Shown: positions 1 to 7,099 of the stretch, piece after piece
Layout: every line of letters starts with the position of its first letter
Numbering within the stretch: position 1 is the first letter of the stretch
From: CAYXVB01 sp964467785
GTDB taxonomy: Bacteria > Bdellovibrionota > UBA1018
Reading direction: 5' to 3'
Length of the DNA stretch: 27,918 bases
NCBI GenBank assembly: GCA_964467785.1
Contig: CAYXVB010000032.1
Span: forward strand, 1 to 27,918
The notes under the pieces: model-generated
What the model was told of the DNA's origin: nothing
Seen by the model: the letters and a program-made list of their open reading frames with translations, nothing else
Databases searched by the model: none
Program-made: the position numbers and the translations under genes

Positions 1-787
1 GAAAATGGACCATCGGCGAACCGGTAAACGGATTTCGTCCCACGCCGATTGCGGAGTCGGGATAGAGCTCGGTCAATCGGGCTTCGGTGAGAGTCTCCCC
101 AAGCGATCCCGCGGCGACTTTGCGGCCGCCTTTGAGTAAAATCGCCGTCGACGCCCACTCCGCCGCGAGATTGACGTCATGGCTGACGAGCATCACCGCA
201 TACCCGTGCTCGCGGACCAAGCCACGCAACATGGCGCCGACGCGAGCCTGATGATGCAGGTCCATGCGCGAGAGCGCCTCGTCGAGTAAAAGTATTGTAG
301 CTCCCTGCGCTAGGGCGCGGGCCAGCGCGACGAGCTGGCGCTCGCCTCCGCTCAGGGTCGCGATGTCGCGATCTCGAAGCTCCCAACACAAGCAGCGCTC
401 CATGGCCTGGCGGATCAGCTCCTCGTCCAGCGAGGAAAGCGGACTCAAGCTCCCCGCCCCGTGACAGATGCGCCCCAAGCTCACCGTCTCCATCGCGGTC
501 AGCGGAAAATCCGCGCGAAGCTCTGCCCCCACATACGCGACCGCGCGTGCGCGGGCTCGTGGATCAAGCGCCAGGAAATCCCGCTCACCGAGCCGGACCT
601 GGCCCGAGGCTCCCCGGCCTTGCAGCGAAAGGATTCCCGCGACGACCTTGAGGAGCGTGGACTTGCCCGAGCCGTTGGGGCCAATCAAGGTGGCGAACTC
701 GCCGACCTCCAGATCGAACGAGACATCGTCGAGCGTGGGCTTTTCGCCAAACTGCAGGGAAATCCCTTGCGCCCGAAGCCGGGTCAT
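1..787 (-). CDS. ABC importer ATPase, BtuD/FhuC type (partial, 3' end outside window)
   Basis: This is the ATP-hydrolysing subunit of a cobalamin/siderophore-type importer. It acts on the cytoplasmic face with the permease encoded just upstream. The frame is open from the ATG at 787 to base 1 (262 codons), so the C-terminal end lies outside the window. Visible motifs in order are Walker A GPNGSGKST near residue 38, the signature LSGGERQ, a Walker B ending LLLDEALSRMD, and the H-loop VSHDVN. The usual DEP of Walker B is DEA here, a mild variant. The ATG overlaps the permease stop as ATGA, so the two are translationally coupled. The family assignment is firm. The substrate is inferred only from the binding protein two genes upstream. 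Confidence 0.93.
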   Translation of the reverse strand, partial: MTRLRAQGISLQFGEKPTLDDVSFDLEVGEFATLIGPNGSGKSTLLKVVAGILSLQGRGASGQVRLGERDFLALDPRARARAVAYVGAELRADFPLTAMETVSLGRICHGAGSLSPLSSLDEELIRQAMERCLCWELRDRDIATLSGGERQLVALARALAQGATILLLDEALSRMDLHHQARVGAMLRGLVREHGYAVMLVSHDVNLAAEWASTAILLKGGRKVAAGSLGETLTEARLTELYPDSAIGVGRNPFTGSPMVHF

Positions 788-1773
788 TGCGCCGCTCCTC
801 CGCTGCGTCTGACGACCACCCAGAGAAATAGCGGCGCGCCGGCCAGAGCAGTCACCACGCCGACCGGAATTTCATAAGGACGCGCGATGAAGCGGCCGAT
901 TGCGTCAGCGGCGGTCAGAGTCGCGGCGCCCCAGATTGCAGCGACCGGGATGAGACGGAGGTGCAGCGCGCCCACCATGCGACGCGCGAAGTGCGGGACC
1001 ACAAGCCCCACGAAACCGATCATCCCCGAAGCGCTCACGCAAAGGCCGACCAAGAGCGAAGACAAGATCACCATCGCGCGCCGGAGTCCACTGACCGGCA
1101 CGCCGAGCGAGAGCGCGCCCTCCTCGCCCATTAAAAGGGCATCGAGCTCGCGCGAGCGGCGCCAAATCAGGATCGAAAGCAGCAGTACTCCGGCCAGGCT
1201 GAAGAGCGAGCCCTCCATCCGCGCCCGCGATAGATCGCCGAGCAGCCAGAAGAGCGCGCCCTGGATCCCATTGACGTCGGAGATGGCCATCCAAAGCGCC
1301 ACCAGGCTGGAACCGAGGAAACCGAGCATTACTCCAGAAAGCAGCATCGCGAGTCCGCCACTGCCACCCTTGCGAAGCGCCACGAGGTACAAAACCCCCC
1401 CGAAGGCGAGCGCGCCTACGAAAGCGCTGCCGGCGAGACCGCTCATTGCCCACTGCAGGCCAAGCGATGCTCCTACGACCGCGCCCAACGCCGCGCCGGA
1501 CGAGACGCCCATCGTGTACGGCTCGCAGAGCGGATTGGAAAACAGGGCTTGTAAGGTCGCGCCGGCGACACTCAAACCCATGCCTACCGCGGTGGCGAGC
1601 ACCGCTCTCGGAAGTCGAAGGCGGGTAATCACTTCGGAGTCCGACTCAGGCGCGACGCCCAGGCGCAACGCCATCCAGAACGCCAGCGCCCACGCCAGAA
1701 AGCCGAGCGCAAGAGCGCGCGCGTCAAGAGCGCGACGAAGGCGCGGCGTTCTCAGAACCGGTTCCTCGGCCAT
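784..1773 (-). CDS. FecCD/BtuC-family ABC transporter permease
   Basis: This 329-residue inner-membrane permease forms the channel of a vitamin B12, haem or siderophore importer. The family hallmark is visible near residues 80-97: NPLCEPYTMGVSSGAALGA, matching the FecCD consensus for this loop. Many hydrophobic segments follow, consistent with the roughly ten helices of BtuC-like permeases, and the length is typical. The ATG at 1773 is preceded by AAAAGG eight bases upstream. The gene begins inside the last 50 bases of the binding-protein gene and ends in an ATGA overlap with the ATPase gene. The three therefore form one coupled unit in the order binding protein, permease, ATPase. Substrate specificity cannot be read from this subunit. 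Confidence 0.95.
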   Translation of the reverse strand: MAEEPVLRTPRLRRALDARALALGFLAWALAFWMALRLGVAPESDSEVITRLRLPRAVLATAVGMGLSVAGATLQALFSNPLCEPYTMGVSSGAALGAVVGASLGLQWAMSGLAGSAFVGALAFGGVLYLVALRKGGSGGLAMLLSGVMLGFLGSSLVALWMAISDVNGIQGALFWLLGDLSRARMEGSLFSLAGVLLLSILIWRRSRELDALLMGEEGALSLGVPVSGLRRAMVILSSLLVGLCVSASGMIGFVGLVVPHFARRMVGALHLRLIPVAAIWGAATLTAADAIGRFIARPYEIPVGVVTALAGAPLFLWVVVRRSGGAAQ

Positions 1774-2680
1774 AGATTGCCTTTTCTAACAGAGAAAGCC
1801 CTTCGAGCAAACGAAGACTCGGGCGCACGATCGGATCGGCTTGGAGGACTTCGATCCGTCGGTTCCTGACCGCGGGAATCTTCGAAAACTGCTTCCAGGC
1901 CGCCGCCATCGCTTCGAACGGTGCGCGGTCCTTGCCCAAGGCAAACACCAGGATCACATCGGGGCTCCGATTGACGACGTCCTCGACTGAAGCCCTCGGG
2001 TACCGCGCCTTTTGATCGGCATAGAGGTTTTGCGCGCCGACCGCTTCGAGCGCATCCTGCAGAAATGCTCCGGATCCCACGGTGATCAACGGATCGGCGT
2101 TAAGCTGGATCAGGACCTTCTCGGGCTTCAGGCCTTTGCGGGCCCTGGCGGCCGCACGCGCGCGGATCGCCGAGAGTCGGTCGGCAAACAGATCCGCCAA
2201 CTTTTTGCCGCGATCCGACTCTCCTAGCGCCTCCGCGATCTGCCGCATCGATCGCTCGACTTGCCCGAAATTCTCGGTATCGACGACGACCACCGGAAGC
2301 CCGATCTCCCGAAGATGATCCACCTGATCCTTGGGATTGCCGTCGCGAGAGGCCAAAATGAGGTCGGGCTTGAGATTCGCGACCTGCTCGAGGTTGAAAT
2401 GCGCGTAGGGCCCGACGACTTTGACCGCCGTGAGCGCCGGCGGGTGATCCGTGTATTCGCTCACGCCGATGATGCGCCCGATGTTGTCGCCGAGGATTTG
2501 CGCCGCGATTTCGCCGAGCGACGGCATGAGGGTGACCACGCGTTTGGGTTGGTCGGGGAGCTTGACGGTCACGCCCGTGACGTCCTTGAACTCCCGGAGG
2601 TCGCCCGCGTGGGACGCGCCAGTCGCGGCAACCCAGCCAAGGCCAAGGGCAAGAAACCCAAAAGCAGACTTACGAAGCAT
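1724..2680 (-). CDS. Periplasmic substrate-binding protein, BtuF-like
   Basis: This 318-residue protein is a helical-backbone (TroA/BtuF fold) solute-binding protein that delivers ligand to the adjacent permease. It has a signal peptide with probable cleavage after GASHA (about residue 25), and no lipobox cysteine, so it should be soluble in the periplasm. The stretch RVVTLMPSLGEIAAQIL near residue 48 is the usual first lobe strand. The block LEQVANLKPDLILASRDGN, followed by QVDHLREIGLPV, closely resembles the corresponding part of E. coli BtuF. Cobalamin or a related corrinoid is therefore the best substrate guess, but haem or an iron siderophore is possible. The start overlaps the end of lgt by 11 bases, and no strong Shine-Dalgarno is visible. 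Confidence 0.88.
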   Translation of the reverse strand: MLRKSAFGFLALGLGWVAATGASHAGDLREFKDVTGVTVKLPDQPKRVVTLMPSLGEIAAQILGDNIGRIIGVSEYTDHPPALTAVKVVGPYAHFNLEQVANLKPDLILASRDGNPKDQVDHLREIGLPVVVVDTENFGQVERSMRQIAEALGESDRGKKLADLFADRLSAIRARAAARARKGLKPEKVLIQLNADPLITVGSGAFLQDALEAVGAQNLYADQKARYPRASVEDVVNRSPDVILVFALGKDRAPFEAMAAAWKQFSKIPAVRNRRIEVLQADPIVRPSLRLLEGLSLLEKAIYGRGTGSENAAPSSRS

Positions 2681-3464
2681 GCGTCGGCACCCGACCGCGA
2701 TTGACCTCGTTTAAGCGTTTTTTCAGCACGAAAAAGGCCACCACGAAGACCAACGCCGAGATGAACTGGGAGGTCGACACCCTACCGTCGATCACGAAGC
2801 CCCGAATCTGGTCGCCGCGATAGATTTCGATGATGCTGCGGATGATCGGATAGCCAAGGAAGTAGGTCAGCACCACCTGGCCTTCGAATTTGCGATGAAA
2901 AAACACCCAGAGCAGCACCGCGAGCAGGAACATGAGCGAAATCGACTCATAAAGCTGCGTTGGGTGCAGCGCGATCCCGTGCAGGCTCGCCGGCACAAGC
3001 CCGCCGTGAAATTTGAATCCCCAGTCGGAACCCGTGGGCCGGCCATAGCAGCAACCCGCCCCGATGCAACCGAAGCGACCGATGATGTGCCCGATCACCA
3101 GACCATGGGTGACCACATCGGCCGCGTTCCAGAACGGAATCTTGAACTTCTTGAGATACCAAAGCGAAAAGAGCACCACCGCGAGCGGTCCGCCCCAGAA
3201 GACGAATCCCCCTTCCCACACGCGGAACGCCGAGCCGGGGTCCGCTAGCACCTGAGGAAGAATCGTGACGAGAAAGATCAAGCGCGCTCCGAGCAGTCCC
3301 ACAGCCATGCCCCAGAGGCTGTAGTCGATGATCTTTTCGGCAGATAGGTTGACCTTCGTGGCGAGCCAGCCATTGAGGATCACGCCGGCAATGAAACCCA
3401 ACGCGATCATCGCGCCGTAGGTGTAGACGGGGATATCGCCGAAGTGGAACAGGATGGGATGCAT
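2670..3464 (-). CDS. lgt: Prolipoprotein diacylglyceryl transferase
   Basis: Lgt moves diacylglycerol from phosphatidylglycerol to the lipobox cysteine of prolipoproteins, the first step of lipoprotein maturation at the inner membrane. The 264-residue protein starts MHPILFHFGDIPVYTYG, a typical Lgt opening, and has several transmembrane segments. The signature GRFGCIGAGCCYGRPTG at residues 129-145 is the Cys-containing version of the Lgt signature, and its Arg (130) matches the essential Arg of the family. The start is supported by an AGGAGAT Shine-Dalgarno eight bases upstream. The gene begins three bases after the lspA stop, so the first two enzymes of lipoprotein processing are co-expressed. 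Its end overlaps the BtuF-like gene. Confidence 0.97.
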   Translation of the reverse strand: MHPILFHFGDIPVYTYGAMIALGFIAGVILNGWLATKVNLSAEKIIDYSLWGMAVGLLGARLIFLVTILPQVLADPGSAFRVWEGGFVFWGGPLAVVLFSLWYLKKFKIPFWNAADVVTHGLVIGHIIGRFGCIGAGCCYGRPTGSDWGFKFHGGLVPASLHGIALHPTQLYESISLMFLLAVLLWVFFHRKFEGQVVLTYFLGYPIIRSIIEIYRGDQIRGFVIDGRVSTSQFISALVFVVAFFVLKKRLNEVNRGRVPTHAS

Positions 3465-3467
3465 CGC

Positions 3468-3992
3468 TTAGATCTCCTCTTTGCGCATGTAGACGTCGAG
3501 CAGCATGAAGAACACGCCTACCGAGATCGCCGTATCCGCGACGTTGAAAGCCGGGAAATGGACTTCGTACTTCCAATGAAAATCCAGGAAGTCCACCACA
3601 TAACCGTAAACGAGACGATCGATCAAGTTGCCGATCGCGCCCCCCGCCACGAGGGACAGTGCTAGTGGCATGCGAATTTCGTTCTCAGGGACCTGACGGA
3701 GGATCCAAACGATCACGAAGATTGCTAACACGGGTACGACGATAAAGAGCGGTGTCCTTAGCGCTGGATCCGCCGAGGCGAGGATCCCGAACGCGGCCCC
3801 CGTGTTCTTGACGAACGTGAGATTGAAGAAGCCGGAAAGCACCGGAACGCTCTCGCCCGTATGGAAGCTCCGGGTGACTAACCACTTGGTCCACTGGTCA
3901 AAGATCACCGAAAGTCCAATCACGCCGACGAGCAGTCCCGGGCGGATCCATTGCGAGAATCGGCGCGAGAGCTGGCGCTCTGGGCCGGTCAT
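3468..3992 (-). CDS. lspA: Lipoprotein signal peptidase (signal peptidase II)
   Basis: LspA removes the signal peptide from diacylglyceryl-modified prolipoproteins. Both conserved blocks with the catalytic aspartates are present: GGAIGNLIDRL (first Asp) and FNVADTAISVG (second Asp), plus the N-terminal motif VKNTGAAFG. Four hydrophobic segments fit the family topology. The frame is open further upstream, but the family length and a GGAG Shine-Dalgarno nine bases before the ATG at 3992 favour this 174-residue form, starting MTGPERQ. The ATG overlaps the stop of the preceding small gene as ATGA, and lgt follows after three bases. The N-terminus before the first helix is about 15 residues longer than in E. 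coli LspA. Confidence 0.96.
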   Translation of the reverse strand: MTGPERQLSRRFSQWIRPGLLVGVIGLSVIFDQWTKWLVTRSFHTGESVPVLSGFFNLTFVKNTGAAFGILASADPALRTPLFIVVPVLAIFVIVWILRQVPENEIRMPLALSLVAGGAIGNLIDRLVYGYVVDFLDFHWKYEVHFPAFNVADTAISVGVFFMLLDVYMRKEEI

Positions 3993-4330
3993 GAAAGAGT
4001 TTCTCCGGTGTCTTCGAGCGATTCGCCGACGAGGGCGCCCTCGAGCTCCGCGCCAGTCAATGTGAGGACCGGAGCGGAAGGCTTGCCGAATCCCAGCGCG
4101 ACCTCCACCGCGGCCTGTTCCGTGGAGGCGGCGATCCACAGCTCCGTGCCTTCGAGCGCGGGCACCTTGATCACCGCATAATCAAGCTGCGACGCAAGCA
4201 CTGGAGCCGAAGCCGAGAGCACGCACGCGCGCCAAGCGCCTTCGCGGGAAATAGCGGTCGTCAACGCGGGCAATCTCTTTAGGGCCGCTCGCGGCAGCTC
4301 GTACTTCGTCCAACATCTGTTTTGCGCCAT
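3989..4330 (-). CDS. Hypothetical small protein between nucleotidyltransferase and lspA
   Basis: I do not recognise this roughly 113-residue protein. It has no signal peptide and no clear membrane segment. The middle (VLASQLDYAVIKVPALEGTELWIAAS) reads like alternating beta strands, and the C-terminus is acidic. I take the ATG at 4330, which begins two bases after the preceding stop; an alternative ATG at 4351 would overlap that gene by 19 bases. Neither has an evident Shine-Dalgarno. It is very likely a real gene, because it sits inside an overlapping run on one strand and its stop is coupled (ATGA) to lspA. It lacks the RxxxxH motif expected of a HEPN partner of the neighbouring nucleotidyltransferase. 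Confidence 0.7.
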   Translation of the reverse strand: MAQNRCWTKYELPRAALKRLPALTTAISREGAWRACVLSASAPVLASQLDYAVIKVPALEGTELWIAASTEQAAVEVALGFGKPSAPVLTLTGAELEGALVGESLEDTGETLS

Positions 4331-4332
4331 AT

Positions 4333-4905
4333 TCAGCGGGTCGGGCCCCAAAGACAGATGCCGAGCTCGAGCTTTCTTTCCAGCCCCGGATCCTTCTGCG
4401 CGAGCTTTGAGTCGTCCTCCGTGCTCCAGATCACCAGCTCGAGCGCCTTGCCGAGCGGGTGGCCTTCGGCGAGGCGACGGACTTCGTCCGGAGAATTGGA
4501 GACGATGTAAATGTCGTAGTCGCTGTCGGAACGGGCGCGGCCCGTGGACCTGCTGCCAAAAAGTATTCCTTTGGACGAGAGCGGCTCGAGGATCTCGCGC
4601 AACGATTCGAGATCGCAGACCGCCGCGACGCGCTTGAGGAGTTGGGCCATTTCGTGATCGTCGTTGAGCCGCACGGCGCGACGGTTGTCGACGAAGTTGA
4701 CGAGGCCGACGGACTCCAGGTCCACCAACACCTTTTGGATGCCTTCGGCGCCGCCCAGGCCACGCACGCCCTTGAGCTTGGACGAGAGCGAGCGCAGGTT
4801 GATCGTCGTCGTGGGCTCGGCGAGCATCAGTCGCAGGACGCGCTGCTCGGGCGTCACAAAAAGTAGGTTCTCGAACGCGGGCTTCGGTTTTCTCACTCGG
4901 GCCAT
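4333..4905 (-). CDS. Winged-helix plus MNT-type nucleotidyltransferase domain protein
   Basis: This 190-residue protein has two parts. Residues about 15-85 look like a winged helix-turn-helix (ending NFVDNRRAVRLNDD). Residues about 112-165 form a minimal nucleotidyltransferase core with the motif GSRSTGRARSDSDYDIYIV. In this family the motif reads GSxxxGxxxxxSDxD, so Asp129 and Asp131 would bind the metal ions. A third acidic residue is less obvious; Glu156 in ALELVIW is a candidate. Such proteins transfer nucleotides to small molecules, RNA or proteins, or act as antitoxins, and the substrate here is unknown. The start has a GGGGGA ribosome-binding site a few bases upstream and overlaps the end of the GAF gene by 13 bases. 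Confidence 0.85.
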   Translation of the reverse strand: MARVRKPKPAFENLLFVTPEQRVLRLMLAEPTTTINLRSLSSKLKGVRGLGGAEGIQKVLVDLESVGLVNFVDNRRAVRLNDDHEMAQLLKRVAAVCDLESLREILEPLSSKGILFGSRSTGRARSDSDYDIYIVSNSPDEVRRLAEGHPLGKALELVIWSTEDDSKLAQKDPGLERKLELGICLWGPTR

Positions 4906-5324
4906 CTTTCCCCCAGCTCGTGGGCCACGCGACGGACGATTTCCTCGTCCCCGGGCCCGAATGCCGCCAACTCGTGGCTGTCGATATCGATCTGTCCCAG
5001 AATGCCGCCTTTACGGTCGCGGATCAACACGACCAATTCGGATTTCGTCTCCGTGCTGCAGGCCAGGTAATTGGCCGAGGCCGTAACATCCGGAACGTTC
5101 TGGTCGGCGCCGGTCGCCACGGCCGTGCCGCAGACACCTTTACCGACCGGGATGCGCCGGTGTTCCGTCGGAGCGCCGATGAACGGCCCCAACTCAAGCC
5201 ACCGGCCCTTGAGAATATAAATCCCCACCCAGTTATACTTGGGCGAAAGGCTCGCAATGTAATGAACCGCGGAGCCGAGCGGCGAAAGCGGCTGGAACCA
5301 GACTGGATCAGCGGGCCGGGACAT
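4893..5324 (-). CDS. GAF-domain protein, free methionine-R-sulfoxide reductase (fRMsr/MsrC)-like
   Basis: The whole 143-residue protein is one GAF domain of the fRMsr type. Family blocks are NWVGIYIL (31-38), LGPFIG (45-50), IPVGKGVCGTAVA (58-70), NYLACSTETKSELVV (85-99) and LGQIDIDS. Cys65 and Cys89 are 24 residues apart, exactly like Cys94 and Cys118 of E. coli MsrC, and the latter is the catalytic cysteine. The residue equivalent to E. coli Cys84 is a His (about position 55), so the usual recycling cysteine is missing. The protein may use another cysteine for turnover, or be a non-enzymatic binding domain. The start is 15 bases after the EamA gene, and a TATAAA hexamer lies seven bases before the ATG. 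Confidence 0.87.
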   Translation of the reverse strand: MSRPADPVWFQPLSPLGSAVHYIASLSPKYNWVGIYILKGRWLELGPFIGAPTEHRRIPVGKGVCGTAVATGADQNVPDVTASANYLACSTETKSELVVLIRDRKGGILGQIDIDSHELAAFGPGDEEIVRRVAHELGERWPE

Positions 5325-5331
5325 GCTTCTA

Positions 5332-5337
5332 TTTATA
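5332..5337 (-). promoter_or_regulatory. Candidate -10 box for the GAF gene (leaderless start)
   Basis: TATAAA on the minus strand ends seven bases before the ATG at 5324, where transcription would begin at or next to the start codon. No Shine-Dalgarno is seen in the intervening bases. No good -35 box is visible 17 bases upstream, which lies in the end of the EamA coding region. This is an internal promoter of the gene run, if real. Confidence 0.4.
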
Positions 5338-5339
5338 AC

Positions 5340-6290
5340 CTAACTTGACGCAGGATGCACCCGGTTCGGGGAGGTGCCCCGGCTTCCCCACCAGGTCAGG
5401 GCTCCGATTGAACCCGCTAGCACAAACATGCCGATGATCTGAGCGCCGCCAAGACGTTCGTCAAAAAGCAAAGCCCCGAGAACGGCGGAGAAAACGGCAT
5501 TGAGCAGACTCATCGTACTGACCTTGCCGGCGGGGGCGAATCTATAGGCATGCGTCATGGCCACCTGACCCAGGGTCGAGCAGATTCCCAATCCGGTCAA
5601 CTCCATCAAGGACGAAGCCGGGGGCAGCACCCAGGTCTGCAGGGCCAGCGGCAACGCCAAAAGACTCGAAATCCCGGTGAAGTAGAGAATGATTAGATTG
5701 ACGCCAAAAACGCCGGTCGCGGCGCGGACCGCGACATAGGCCGCGCCCGACCAGGCCGCCCCAAAGAGCGCGATCAGCACCCCGAACCAGGACAGGCCCT
5801 CAACCATCCGCGCCGATCCCGGCTCAAAGAGCAGGAGCCCCAGACCGCAAAATGCCGCCGCGACAAAGGCCAGATTTCGCGCGCCAATCCGCTCTCCGGT
5901 GAAGATGGACGAAAAAAAGAGGACGAAGATCGGGGAGCTCCACCCCAGGAGCATGGCCACCGGTAGAGGCAGATGACGAAGCGAATAAAAAAGACAGCTC
6001 ACGCCGCAAAATCCCGCGAATGCCCGGAAATAGAGCAATCGGCGCTGCCGACCCGCAGCCCGCGCGGGGATCCGCACCGGCTCGCGCACCGCGAGCATCC
6101 AGACGAGCAGGATCCCGAAATTCAGGAAGGAACGAAAAAACACCAACTCGAACTGAGGAATGACGGGTGACAGTTTTTTGACGAAAATCGCCATCGTCGA
6201 AAAGCCGGCGGCGCTAAGGGCCATCCAGGCCAAAGCGAGACCCGGACGATCCGTTGCCCGGTGCGGTGATGAGGACTTCGAAAAAGACAT
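5340..6290 (-). CDS. DMT-superfamily (EamA) transporter
   Basis: This inner-membrane permease of the drug/metabolite transporter superfamily has about ten hydrophobic helices arranged as two EamA repeats. The family pattern is clear in LALAWMALSAAGFSTMAIFVKK at the N-terminus (first helix; positions about 18-39) and in LGWSSPIFVLFFSSIFTGER before the midpoint. The second repeat ends ALLFDERLGGAQIIGMFVLAGS, also typical. The substrate cannot be predicted; family members export metabolites or take up small organic compounds. I chose the ATG at 6290 (316 residues) rather than 6326, because the shorter form starts MSFSKSS next to a TATAAT box seven bases upstream. It is the first gene of a nine-gene minus-strand run reaching the left edge. 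Confidence 0.92.
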   Translation of the reverse strand: MSFSKSSSPHRATDRPGLALAWMALSAAGFSTMAIFVKKLSPVIPQFELVFFRSFLNFGILLVWMLAVREPVRIPARAAGRQRRLLYFRAFAGFCGVSCLFYSLRHLPLPVAMLLGWSSPIFVLFFSSIFTGERIGARNLAFVAAAFCGLGLLLFEPGSARMVEGLSWFGVLIALFGAAWSGAAYVAVRAATGVFGVNLIILYFTGISSLLALPLALQTWVLPPASSLMELTGLGICSTLGQVAMTHAYRFAPAGKVSTMSLLNAVFSAVLGALLFDERLGGAQIIGMFVLAGSIGALTWWGSRGTSPNRVHPASS

Positions 6291-6297
6291 GTGAGCA

Positions 6298-6303
6298 ATT
6301 ATA
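6298..6303 (-). promoter_or_regulatory. Candidate -10 box (TATAAT) for the EamA gene and operon
   Basis: A consensus TATAAT on the minus strand is separated from the ATG at 6290 by exactly seven bases (TGCTCAC), so the predicted transcript would be leaderless. The -35 region is weak (GTGCAA with a 17-base spacer). There is no Shine-Dalgarno. It sits in the 47-base divergent gap between this gene and the lipoprotein gene at 6338. Confidence 0.55.
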
Positions 6304-6337
6304 GCGGCTTGGCGAGACGTTTGCACGAAGCCCGCTC

Positions 6338-7066
6338 ATGAAGATGAGGTCGCCCGGTCAGTTTCCCTTGGAGGTGAAAGTTCTGGTCCCTGCCGCGGTG
6401 ATCGCCGCGACTTTGTCGCTGCCATCCTGCGGCAAACACGAGGATGCGCCGGCGGGCACTTCGGTCGAAGGACTGACCCCCGTGCGTGGCGCGGCGGCCT
6501 TTGGCAGTCAATGCCCCTTCGGAACCTATGACCAGCCCGTTTCGGCCAATCTCCAGCTCTGGAACTGTCCCACCGGGCTGCCCAAAGTTGAGCTCAATGA
6601 ACAGCTTGAGCCGCTGATTTTTCAAGTCGACTGCAAGAAAAAGACGCTTTCGGTGCGCCGAATCAACCGATCCATGGACACCTTCTGGAACCTGATGCCG
6701 GATGGGAGCTTCAACATCACAGTGGATGCCGGCAAGGCTTCGCTCAAATCCGACGGCTCCGGTCGCGGCACGTGCTCGATCCCCGTCACCGCCGACCTGA
6801 GTGGCAAAGTGGACTGTGCCGACCGCGACAAAGCCGTCATCCCGGTCGAGGCCGTATACTGGACGGGCCGCAGCGCGCCCGCGCCAGCCCCGAGCCCATC
6901 TCAAGGGCCTGATACTGGAGCCGGCTCCTACGCCCCTGGGGGCGCCAACCGCGGAGTCACTCTCGCGGCGGCCCTCGATACTGCCACGGGCTCACCCGAG
7001 TCGCATTGCCAGCTTCCTTCGACCTGCTACTTCTACTCAAGCGCAACCATCAAGCAGTGCCAGTAA
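6338..7066 (+). CDS. Hypothetical Cys-rich secreted lipoprotein
   Basis: I do not recognise this 242-residue protein. It has an N-terminal hydrophobic segment (VKVLVPAAVIAATLSLPSCG) ending in a lipobox-like LPSC, so it is probably lipidated at Cys31 and exported. Eight further cysteines are spread through the mature part, which would allow disulphides in the periplasm or outside. A flexible stretch rich in Pro, Ala, Ser and Gly lies near residues 177-205, before a C-terminal segment with CQLPSTCYFYSSATIKQCQ. No Shine-Dalgarno is evident; a second in-frame ATG at 6344 is an equally possible start. It is divergent from the EamA gene and convergent with ftsH. Confidence 0.8.
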   Translation: MKMRSPGQFPLEVKVLVPAAVIAATLSLPSCGKHEDAPAGTSVEGLTPVRGAAAFGSQCPFGTYDQPVSANLQLWNCPTGLPKVELNEQLEPLIFQVDCKKKTLSVRRINRSMDTFWNLMPDGSFNITVDAGKASLKSDGSGRGTCSIPVTADLSGKVDCADRDKAVIPVEAVYWTGRSAPAPAPSPSQGPDTGAGSYAPGGANRGVTLAAALDTATGSPESHCQLPSTCYFYSSATIKQCQ

Positions 7067-7099
7067 GGCAGTGAGCCCGCTCAATCGAGGCCAGTTCTA

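Noticed and set aside
461..877. Plus-strand open frames over 1-1789, including one of 300 codons at 887-1789
   Set aside because: They are shadows opposite the BtuC- and BtuD-like genes in GC-rich DNA; their translations are low-complexity in Arg, Ser, Pro and Ala and show no domain.
2681..2760. Cobalamin riboswitch before the BtuF-like gene
   Set aside because: The upstream bases are lgt coding sequence and there is no leader between the genes.
4333..5324. HEPN/MNT toxin-antitoxin pair suggested by the minimal nucleotidyltransferase
   Set aside because: Neither neighbour shows a HEPN RxxxxH motif, the nucleotidyltransferase carries a winged helix, and the genes sit inside a housekeeping run.
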